DNA from: VGCC01 sp044375955
Lineage (GTDB): Bacteria > Actinomycetota > Actinomycetes > S36-B12
Direction of reading: 5' to 3'
Assembly: GCA_044375955.1 (NCBI GenBank)
Contig: JBILLS010000010.1
Span: 1 to 51,595, forward strand
Length of the DNA stretch: 51,595 bases
This document shows, piece after piece, positions 39,534 through 46,360 of the stretch (within the stretch, counting starts at the first letter, position 1; every line of letters begins with the position of its first letter). The notes beneath the pieces are model-generated. The model was given only the letters and a program-made list of their open reading frames with translations. It did no database searches and was not told the origin of the DNA. Both the position numbers and the translations under genes were made by a program.

Positions 39534-40348
39534 TGGACGTCTGGCGCAGGCGCATCGACATCCCGCCGCCGGCGGGCCGTCGAGCCGTCGTCATGACCAT
39601 GGGTGCTCTGCACGAGGGCCACGCCCGCCTGATGCGGGTGGCGCGCGAGCGCGTCGGCCCGCACGGCGAGGTGGTCGCGACGATCTTCGTCAATCCCCTG
39701 CAGTTCGGCGCCAATGAGGATCTGGCTGCGTACCCGCGCACCGAGGATGCCGACCTGCTCCTCTGCGAGGAGTCGGGTGTCAGTGGTGTCTACGTACCCG
39801 AGGTCGTCGATGTCTACCCGGACGGGGAGCGCACCACGATCCGGCCGGGGCCCCGGGGGGAGGTCCTCGAGGGTGCTTCGCGCCCCGGACACTTCGCGGG
39901 CATGGCGACCGTGGTGGGCAAGTTGATGCAGATCATCCGGCCGGATGAGGCGCTGTTCGGTGAAAAGGACTACCAGCAGCTGGTGATCGTGCGCGAGATG
40001 GTCGCGGACCTGAACTTCCCTGTCGAGGTGATCGGGGTTCCCACCGTCCGTGAGTCTGGCGGGCTCGCGATGAGTAGCCGCAATCGCTACCTCAGTAATG
40101 AGGAGCGGGCATGGGCGTCGAGCATCCCTCGGGCACTCGCGGCCGCTGCCCAGCAGCGGAGTATTGGATCGATGATCGCGACCGTCCGCGAACAGCTCGA
40201 TCCCCATGTGGTCGTGGACTATGTCGTGGTGCGCACCGCGGAACTCGACGAGGTGGTCACTCCGGGGATCGGTCGCCTTCTGTTCGCGGGCCACGTTGGG
40301 ACTACGCGACTCCTGGACAACTGGGAGGTCGAGATCCATGAAGTCTGA
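39530..40348 (+). CDS. panC: pantothenate synthetase PanC
   Basis: About 272 residues. It ligates pantoate to beta-alanine using ATP. The nucleotidyltransferase HxGH motif is in Met-Gly-Ala-Leu-His-Glu-Gly-His, followed by Ile-Phe-Val-Asn-Pro-Leu-Gln-Phe, the KDYQQL-type Phe-Gly-Glu-Lys-Asp-Tyr-Gln-Gln-Leu, and Met-Ser-Ser-Arg-Asn-Arg-Tyr-Leu. Two in-frame ATGs (39530 and 39533) are possible starts; the first overlaps the DUF2520 stop as ATGA. Neither panB nor panD is in the window. Confidence 0.95.
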   Translation: MMDVWRRRIDIPPPAGRRAVVMTMGALHEGHARLMRVARERVGPHGEVVATIFVNPLQFGANEDLAAYPRTEDADLLLCEESGVSGVYVPEVVDVYPDGERTTIRPGPRGEVLEGASRPGHFAGMATVVGKLMQIIRPDEALFGEKDYQQLVIVREMVADLNFPVEVIGVPTVRESGGLAMSSRNRYLSNEERAWASSIPRALAAAAQQRSIGSMIATVREQLDPHVVVDYVVVRTAELDEVVTPGIGRLLFAGHVGTTRLLDNWEVEIHEV

Positions 40349-41984
40349 GCCGGCCCTCATTCGTGGTCCACTCCGTGCTCCCGCTCCCGGGTGGACTGCG
40401 CGGGCCGATGCGATCGTGGTCGGATCCGGTGTCGCCGGACTGACATCGGCGCTCCATTTGCGCGACCTCGGCCTTCGCGTCCTGCTGGTCACGAAGGCGC
40501 AGATCGATGAGGGGTCGACACGGTGGGCGCAGGGCGGTATCGCCGCAGCATTAAGCGAAGAGGACTCACCCGAGGATCACATGACCGACACCATGGTCGC
40601 GGGTGCAGGTCTCTGCGATCCGGACGCGGTGAAGATCTTGGTGACAGAAGGTCCACATGCCGTCCGTGAACTCATCGAGTGGGGGGCGCGATTCGACACC
40701 GATCCATCCGGCTCGATCGCACTCACGCGGGAGGGCGGCCACCATCGTGATCGCATCGCGCACGCTGGTGGTGATGCGACCGGACGCGAGGTGACTCGTG
40801 CGCTGGTTGCGGCGGTCCACGCCTCACCCGAGATCGAGGTGATCGAGAACGCACTGGTCTTGGACCTGTTGCGCGCCCAGGATGGCTCGGCGCAGGGTGT
40901 GACCCTGCATGTGATCGGTACGGGTCAGCGCGACGGGGTGGGAGCAGCACTCGCGCCCGCCGTCATCCTCGCGACCGGTGGAATCGGCCAGGTCTTCGGT
41001 CAGACCACCAACCCCTACGTATCCACGGGCGACGGTGTGGCCCTGGCGGTGCGTGCGGGCGCCGCCGTGGCCGATATCGAATTCGTGCAGTTCCACCCCA
41101 CTGTGCTGTGGCTGGGCCCCCATGCCCAGGGCCAGCAGCCGCTTGTCTCCGAGGCCGTGCGGGGGGAAGGCGCCGTCCTGCGTGACGACGCGGGCGTGGC
41201 GTTCATGGCCAACGAACACTCGCTTGCGGATCTCGCTCCGCGCGACATCGTCGCCAAGGCGATCATGCGACGCATGCGTGCAACGGGTTCCGAGCACGTG
41301 TGGCTCGACGGGCGCCATCTCGGTGCGGATGTGTGGGTTCGCCGATTCCCGACGATCCTGGAGTCCTGTCGGCTTCGGGGAATCGACCCGGTGACCGATC
41401 TGATTCCCGTTGCGCCCGCCCAGCACTACGTGTCCGGGGGCGTGCGCACGGACATCGATGGACGCTCGTCTATCCGAGGTCTCTACGCATGCGGTGAGGT
41501 CGCTTGCACCGGGGTTCACGGCGCCAATCGCTTGGCGTCGAATTCGCTACTGGAGGGGCTGGTCTTCTCCCGACGGATCGCATACGCGGTGCTTGGTGAC
41601 GCACTCACGCCGGACACCCCCGTGCCGCAAGGGAGCCCCGGCGTTCTCATCCCCGTCCAGATGCGTCGACCGATGCAGCGCGTTATGGACGAGGATGCGG
41701 GGGTCCTGCGGAGTGCGGCCTCGCTGGAGCGTGCGGTCACGTGGTTGGCCGAGGCTGTTCGCACGGCTCCGTCGGATGTGAGTCCTACGACGGAGAATTG
41801 GGAGACCACCAACCTCATGACGATCGCCCAGGTCTTGGTGCGCCATGCACTCCTGCGGGAGGAGACGCGTGGATCCCACTGGCGGGAGGATTTCCCGGAA
41901 GCGGAGGCCCTCTGGCAGGCCCGGCTCGTCACCCGGATGGATGCCACGGGTGACCTCGCCACCGTCCTGGAGCCGGTGCCGTGA
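40338..41984 (+). CDS. nadB: L-aspartate oxidase NadB
   Basis: About 548 residues. The FAD-binding Gly-Ser-Gly-Val-Ala-Gly-Leu is near the start. Further motifs are Ser-Thr-Arg-Trp-Ala-Gln-Gly-Gly-Ile-Ala, Arg-Glu-Gly-Gly-His-His ... Arg-Ile-Ala-His-Ala, Phe-Val-Gln-Phe-His-Pro-Thr, and the C-terminal Ala-Cys-Thr-Gly-Val-His-Gly-Ala-Asn-Arg-Leu-Ala-Ser-Asn-Ser. It oxidises aspartate to iminoaspartate, the first step of NAD synthesis. The ATG at 40338 lies inside the last codons of panC (11-base overlap); its stop overlaps nadC. nadA is not in the window. Confidence 0.95.
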   Translation: MKSEPALIRGPLRAPAPGWTARADAIVVGSGVAGLTSALHLRDLGLRVLLVTKAQIDEGSTRWAQGGIAAALSEEDSPEDHMTDTMVAGAGLCDPDAVKILVTEGPHAVRELIEWGARFDTDPSGSIALTREGGHHRDRIAHAGGDATGREVTRALVAAVHASPEIEVIENALVLDLLRAQDGSAQGVTLHVIGTGQRDGVGAALAPAVILATGGIGQVFGQTTNPYVSTGDGVALAVRAGAAVADIEFVQFHPTVLWLGPHAQGQQPLVSEAVRGEGAVLRDDAGVAFMANEHSLADLAPRDIVAKAIMRRMRATGSEHVWLDGRHLGADVWVRRFPTILESCRLRGIDPVTDLIPVAPAQHYVSGGVRTDIDGRSSIRGLYACGEVACTGVHGANRLASNSLLEGLVFSRRIAYAVLGDALTPDTPVPQGSPGVLIPVQMRRPMQRVMDEDAGVLRSAASLERAVTWLAEAVRTAPSDVSPTTENWETTNLMTIAQVLVRHALLREETRGSHWREDFPEAEALWQARLVTRMDATGDLATVLEPVP

Positions 41985-42883
41985 CCTATCCCACCTATCG
42001 AATCCCGAAAGACATCTCCGACCACCTCGCTGCGGCCGGTCTTGCGCCCGTGGATGTGGAGAGCGTCATCGCACGGGCCCTCGCGGAAGATCTCGACAGC
42101 GGCGTCGATGTCACCACCATGGCCACGGTGCCACCGTCGCAGCAGTCGCGCCTGGTGCTGAGGAGCCGGGCGGCCGGGGTGCTCGCGGGCGTTCCCGTCG
42201 CCGCCGCCGTCTTCGCGATGGTGGGTGGCGACGACGTCCGGATCGAATGGGATGCGATGGACGGGCATCGAGTTCTTCCCGGGGCAGTGGTCCTGCGCGT
42301 CGTCGGTCCGACGCACGCGTTGTTGCGCGCGGAGCGACCCGCATTGAATCTCATCGGCCATCTCAGCGGAATCGCCACGGTGACCGCTCGATGGGTCGAT
42401 GCCGTTGCGGGTACGGGCGCCGAAATCCGTGATACCCGTAAGACCACGCCGGGGTTACGTGCCCTGGAGAAGTACGCCGTGCGCTGCGGTGGTGGACGGA
42501 ATCATCGGATGTCCCTGGCGGACGCAGCGTTGGTGAAGGACAACCACGTGGTTGCCGCCGGCGGTGTCGCCGAGGCGTTCACTCGGGTGCGCGAGATGTA
42601 TCCGGATGTTCCGATCGAGGTGGAGGTGGATTCCCTCGATCAACTCGATGCCGTGGTGGATGCCGGTGCCGATCTCGTGCTGGTGGACAACTTCACCCTC
42701 GATCAGATGCGTGAAGCTGTGCGACGGGCCGGCGGCCGAGTCCGCCTGGAGGCCTCGGGCGGCCTCACACTCGATGTGGCCGCGGATGTGGCCGCGACGG
42801 GAGTGGACTACCTTGCGGTCGGAGCACTGACGCACTCCGCACCGGTATTGGACATTGGCGCGGACCTGGAGACGGTGGGGTAG
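41981..42883 (+). CDS. nadC: nicotinate-nucleotide pyrophosphorylase (quinolinate PRTase) NadC
   Basis: 300 residues. Motifs: Ala-Glu-Arg-Pro-Ala-Leu-Asn for Glu-Arg-x-x-Leu-Asn, Asp-Thr-Arg-Lys-Thr-Thr-Pro-Gly-Leu-Arg, Gly-Gly-Gly-Arg-Asn-His-Arg, Lys-Asp-Asn-His, and Glu-Val-Glu-Val-Asp-Ser/Leu-Glu-Ala-Ser-Gly-Gly in the phosphate-binding half. It makes nicotinate mononucleotide from quinolinate and PRPP. GTG start overlapping nadB (GTGA). coaX follows four bases after the stop. Confidence 0.96.
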   Translation: MTYPTYRIPKDISDHLAAAGLAPVDVESVIARALAEDLDSGVDVTTMATVPPSQQSRLVLRSRAAGVLAGVPVAAAVFAMVGGDDVRIEWDAMDGHRVLPGAVVLRVVGPTHALLRAERPALNLIGHLSGIATVTARWVDAVAGTGAEIRDTRKTTPGLRALEKYAVRCGGGRNHRMSLADAALVKDNHVVAAGGVAEAFTRVREMYPDVPIEVEVDSLDQLDAVVDAGADLVLVDNFTLDQMREAVRRAGGRVRLEASGGLTLDVAADVAATGVDYLAVGALTHSAPVLDIGADLETVG

Positions 42884-42887
42884 AGCG

Positions 42888-43646
42888 ATGCTGCTGGCCA
42901 TTGATGTCGGGAACACGAACACGGTCCTCGGGTTATTCGACGGTGACGAACTCACTCGGTCCTGGCGCGTCACCACCAACGCGAGTTCGACCGCCGACGA
43001 GATGGCGCTCACCTTCCGGGGGCTCCTGGAGGGGACCGCCGACGTGTCCGGTATCGCGCTGTGCAGCACCGTTCCCGCGGTACTACGCGAGATGCGCAGC
43101 ATGCTCGCGGACTACTACGCCGAGACCCCCACGGTCATCGTCGAGCCGGGAACCAAGACCGGTGTCGCGATCCTCACGGACAATCCCAAGGAAGTGGGCG
43201 CGGACAGGATCGTCAACACCCTTGCAGCCCACCATCTCTTCGGGGGGCCCAGCATCGTCGTGGACTTCGGCACGTCGACCAATCTCGACGTCGTCTCCGC
43301 GGCGGGAGAGTTTCTCGGAGGTGCGTTGGCCCCGGGTATCGAGATCTCCCTGGAGGCTCTCGCAAGCCGTGCGGCCCAACTGCGCAAGGTGGAGCTCGTG
43401 AAACCACGTTCGGTAGTTGGCAAGAACACTGTCGAGGCGCTGCAGTCGGGCGCGATCTACGGATTCGCGGGCCAGGTGGATGGCCTGGTGACGCGCATCG
43501 TGGAGGAGATCGGGGAGCCCACCGCAGTGATCGCCACCGGGGGGCTGGCGCCGATCGTGATCGGCGAGTCCGAGACGATCACGCACCATGAGCCGGACCT
43601 GACGCTGATCGGTCTACGTCTGGTTTACGAGAAGAACGTGGATTAG
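42888..43646 (+). CDS. coaX: type III pantothenate kinase CoaX
   Basis: About 252 residues. It begins Leu-Leu-Ala-Ile-Asp-Val-Gly-Asn-Thr-Asn-Thr, the ASKHA phosphate loop of CoaX, with Gly-Ala-Asp-Arg-Ile-Val-Asn and Val-Asp-Phe-Gly-Thr-Ser-Thr later. It phosphorylates pantothenate, the first step to CoA, completing a PanC-to-CoaX link in the operon. ATG at 42888, four bases after nadC, with only a weak ribosome-binding site. It converges with the HAD gene, sharing four bases (TTAG). Confidence 0.95.
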   Translation: MLLAIDVGNTNTVLGLFDGDELTRSWRVTTNASSTADEMALTFRGLLEGTADVSGIALCSTVPAVLREMRSMLADYYAETPTVIVEPGTKTGVAILTDNPKEVGADRIVNTLAAHHLFGGPSIVVDFGTSTNLDVVSAAGEFLGGALAPGIEISLEALASRAAQLRKVELVKPRSVVGKNTVEALQSGAIYGFAGQVDGLVTRIVEEIGEPTAVIATGGLAPIVIGESETITHHEPDLTLIGLRLVYEKNVD

Positions 43647-44329
43647 CGGCTCGCGCGCACGAGCGCCGGCACTACACCGAGGCCATGCAGTGGGCCACGC
43701 GTGCGCGGGAGAATGAGCGTCCTCATCCCGATGTGGGCCGCACCAGCGTCGTCTTTTCCGCTGTCGCCGACCATCAGAACCGTTGCCGGTGCACACCCGA
43801 TTGCATTCGCCGCTTCGTGGAATATCCGCGCATCTGGTTTGACGCATCCGACTTCACAGGACAGCGTCACTGCATCGACGTGCTCGATCAGTCCCTCCCG
43901 CTCCAGCACGGGGCGAATGCTGACACCGACGTTGGAGATGATCCCAATGCGCATGCCCAGTGTGCGGAGTTCCACGAGAGTCGGCACCGCGTCCGCGTAG
44001 GCGTGCCACGTATCGAGCAGGGTCGCGTAGAGCGCCTCGGCCAGTGGGCGACCGATCCCCGGCCCGGCATCGATCAGGGAGTGGAAGACCTGTTCGTGGA
44101 GCGCGGAATCCAGATCGCGGCGACTGTCCGGATCGTGCACGCGCGCGTTCTCCCAGACCAGATCCAGGAAGTCCACCAGCGTGTTGCGTGCCTGGGGTGA
44201 GCGTTCCGCGGGTGTGCGACGTAGGGCCGCCTCCAGCCACTCATCCGCCGATCCCTGGTCGATCAACGTCGAATGAAGATCGAAGATGACCCCGCGAATC
44301 GGCTCCGGTGGCTCGAGTGGGAAGGACAC
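43643..44329 (-). CDS. HAD-family hydrolase with a DxH motif I
   Basis: 228 residues, HAD subfamily IA layout. Motif I reads Val-Ile-Phe-Asp-Leu-His-Ser-Thr-Leu, so the second catalytic Asp is His. The other motifs are Ile-Ser-Asn-Val-Gly (motif II), Val-Lys-Pro-Asp (motif III Lys) and Val-Gly-Asp-Ser-Gly-Lys-Asp-Asp (motif IV). The Asp to His change suggests altered acid/base chemistry or slower phosphatase turnover; substrate unknown. TAGCCT lies six bases before the GTG. It diverges from lysS. Confidence 0.83.
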   Translation of the reverse strand: MSFPLEPPEPIRGVIFDLHSTLIDQGSADEWLEAALRRTPAERSPQARNTLVDFLDLVWENARVHDPDSRRDLDSALHEQVFHSLIDAGPGIGRPLAEALYATLLDTWHAYADAVPTLVELRTLGMRIGIISNVGVSIRPVLEREGLIEHVDAVTLSCEVGCVKPDARIFHEAANAIGCAPATVLMVGDSGKDDAGAAHIGMRTLILPRTRGPLHGLGVVPALVRASR

Positions 44330-44335
44330 ACCCGC

Positions 44336-44364
44336 AGGCTAGGCCACACCGCATCCACTAGCCT
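44336..44364. promoter_or_regulatory. divergent leaderless promoters of the HAD gene and lysS
   Basis: TAGCCT occurs once on each strand: reverse at 44341-44336, six bases before the HAD GTG (44329), and forward at 44359-44364, six bases before the lysS GTG (44371). Identical hexamers and identical spacing on both sides make chance unlikely. Confidence 0.5.
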
Positions 44365-44370
44365 GCCGAC

Positions 44371-45864
44371 GTGACGGAGGCTCCCGACGAGCTCGATCTC
44401 CCCGAGCAGATGCGCATCCGGCGTGCCAAGCGTGATCAACTGCTGGCCTCGGGGCATGACCCGTATCCGGTGAGTCTTCCCATCACCCACACCGTCGCGC
44501 AGGTGCGCGCCGCCCATGCGGATCTCGGTCCCGATACCCAGACCGGTGCGGTGGTGGGTATCGCCGGGCGGGTGATCTTCTCCCGCAACACGGGCAAGTT
44601 GTGCTTTGCGACGCTGCGTGCCGGTGATGGGACCGAGATCCAGGCGATGGTCTCCCTGGCCGGGGTGGGTGAGGATGCCCTGGCCTCGTGGAAGGACCTC
44701 GTCGATCTCGGCGACACCGTCTTCGTTCATGGTGAGGTGATCACCTCCAAGCGTGGTGAGTTGTCGGTGATGGCGGATCGTTGGGCAATGGCAGCGAAAG
44801 CCCTCCGACCCCTCCCGGTCGCGCATAAGCCGATGAATGAGGAGGCACGGGTCCGGCAGCGCTACGTGGACCTCATCATGCGCCCGGATGCCCAGCGCAT
44901 TGCTCGGCTGCGTGTGGACGTTGTCGCAGCACTGCGCCGGAGCATGAGTGAGCGGGGATTCCTCGAGATCGAAACGCCGATGTTGCAGACGATGCACGGT
45001 GGTGCTGCTGCGCGACCGTTCGTGACCCACTCGAATGCCTTCGATCTCGAGTTGTATCTGCGCATCGCACCTGAGTTATTCCTCAAACGCGCGGTTGTCG
45101 GGGGTCTGGAGCGAGTCTTCGAGATCAATCGGAATTTCCGGAACGAGGGTTCGGACTCGAGCCACTCACCGGAATTCGCGATGCTCGAGTACTACCAGGC
45201 CTATGCCGATTACCAGGACATGGCCCGCACCACGCGCGAACTGATCCAGGAGGCCGCGCAGGCGGTGACGGGCGGTCTCGTCGTGACCCACGCGGACGGC
45301 AGCGTGCACGATCTCTCCGGGGAATGGCCCCAGATCGACCTCTACTCCTCGACATCCGCCGCGGTCGGACATGAGATCACCCCGCAGACGCCGCGAACTG
45401 AGCTGGTCGCTCTCTGCGATGGTGCCGGACTCTCGGTGGCGCCGACGTGGGTTCCCGGCAAGCTGGTAGAAGAACTCTTCGAGCACTACGTCAGCCCCAC
45501 GTTCACCGGCCCGACCTTCGTCATGGATTTCCCGGTGGACACCTCACCGCTCACCCGCGCCCACCGATCCAAGGCCGGAGTGGTGGAGAAGTGGGACCTG
45601 TACATCGATGGAGTCGAGCAAGCCACGGGCTACTCCGAACTCGTCGATCCGGTCACCCAGCGCGAGCGACTCGTCGAGCAGGCGGCACTCGGCGCGAAGG
45701 GCGATCACGAGGCGATGCGCCTCGACGAGGACTTCCTTCGTGCATTGGAGCACGGCATGCCTCCCACCGGCGGCGTGGGAATGGGAATCGATCGACTTCT
45801 CATGACACTGACCGGATTGGGTATCCGCGAAACGATCCTGTTCCCGCTGGTGAAGCCGGAATGA
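44371..45864 (+). CDS. lysS: class II lysyl-tRNA synthetase LysS
   Basis: 497 residues. An N-terminal OB-fold anticodon domain precedes the class II core: motif 1 around Phe-Leu-Glu-Ile-Glu-Thr-Pro-Met, motif 2 Phe-Glu-Ile-Asn-Arg-Asn-Phe-Arg-Asn-Glu-Gly, and motif 3 Gly-Val-Gly-Met-Gly-Ile-Asp-Arg-Leu near the end. It charges tRNA-Lys. Its stop overlaps the argA start. In many actinobacteria lsr2 and clpC follow lysS; here argA and ppc come before clpC. Confidence 0.97.
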   Translation: MTEAPDELDLPEQMRIRRAKRDQLLASGHDPYPVSLPITHTVAQVRAAHADLGPDTQTGAVVGIAGRVIFSRNTGKLCFATLRAGDGTEIQAMVSLAGVGEDALASWKDLVDLGDTVFVHGEVITSKRGELSVMADRWAMAAKALRPLPVAHKPMNEEARVRQRYVDLIMRPDAQRIARLRVDVVAALRRSMSERGFLEIETPMLQTMHGGAAARPFVTHSNAFDLELYLRIAPELFLKRAVVGGLERVFEINRNFRNEGSDSSHSPEFAMLEYYQAYADYQDMARTTRELIQEAAQAVTGGLVVTHADGSVHDLSGEWPQIDLYSSTSAAVGHEITPQTPRTELVALCDGAGLSVAPTWVPGKLVEELFEHYVSPTFTGPTFVMDFPVDTSPLTRAHRSKAGVVEKWDLYIDGVEQATGYSELVDPVTQRERLVEQAALGAKGDHEAMRLDEDFLRALEHGMPPTGGVGMGIDRLLMTLTGLGIRETILFPLVKPE

Positions 45865-46358
45865 CGACTATCCGGCCTGCACTGACCAGGGACGTCAAGG
45901 AGATCGGCGCACTCGTCGATCTTTACGCCGGCGCGGGGCAGCGCTTGTTGGAGAAGAAGCTGGTCACCCTCTACGAGGATGTCCAAGAGTTCATCGTGGG
46001 CGTCGACCACGGCAATGTGGTGGCATGTGGCGCATTGCATGTGCTCTGGGACGATCTCGCCGAAGTGCGCACGGTCGCGGTCGCCCCTTCGCACCTTCGG
46101 CAGGGAATCGGCTCGCAGATCCTGGAAGCCCTACTCGAGCGGGCTCGCGCCCTCGGTGTCCGACGGGTGTTCTGCCTGACCTTCGCCAGCGAGTTCTTCG
46201 GCCGCCACGGTTTCGTCGAGATCGACGGAACACCTGTCGATCCGGATGTCTATGCGCAACTGTTGCAGTCCTACGACGAGGGCGTGGCCGAGTTCCTCGG
46301 CCTGGAGCGGGTGAAGCCGAACACGCTCGGGAACAACCGGATGATCCTCGAGTTCTGA
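45861..46358 (+). CDS. argA: short-type N-acetylglutamate synthase ArgA (GNAT)
   Basis: About 165 residues. By recalled resemblance it matches the short mycobacterial ArgA over nearly its whole length: Leu-Leu-Glu-Lys-Lys-Leu-Val-Thr-Leu-Tyr-Glu-Asp-Val-Gln-Glu-Phe, Gly-Ala-Leu-His-Val-Leu-Trp, Glu-Val-Arg-Thr-Val-Ala-Val, the acetyl-CoA loop Arg-Gln-Gly-Ile-Gly, and Lys-Pro-Asn-Thr-Leu-Gly-Asn-Asn-Arg-Met. It acetylates glutamate to open arginine synthesis and lacks the kinase-like domain of E. coli ArgA. ATGA overlap with lysS; converges with ppc two bases away. Confidence 0.87.
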   Translation: MTTIRPALTRDVKEIGALVDLYAGAGQRLLEKKLVTLYEDVQEFIVGVDHGNVVACGALHVLWDDLAEVRTVAVAPSHLRQGIGSQILEALLERARALGVRRVFCLTFASEFFGRHGFVEIDGTPVDPDVYAQLLQSYDEGVAEFLGLERVKPNTLGNNRMILEF

Positions 46359-46360
46359 GT

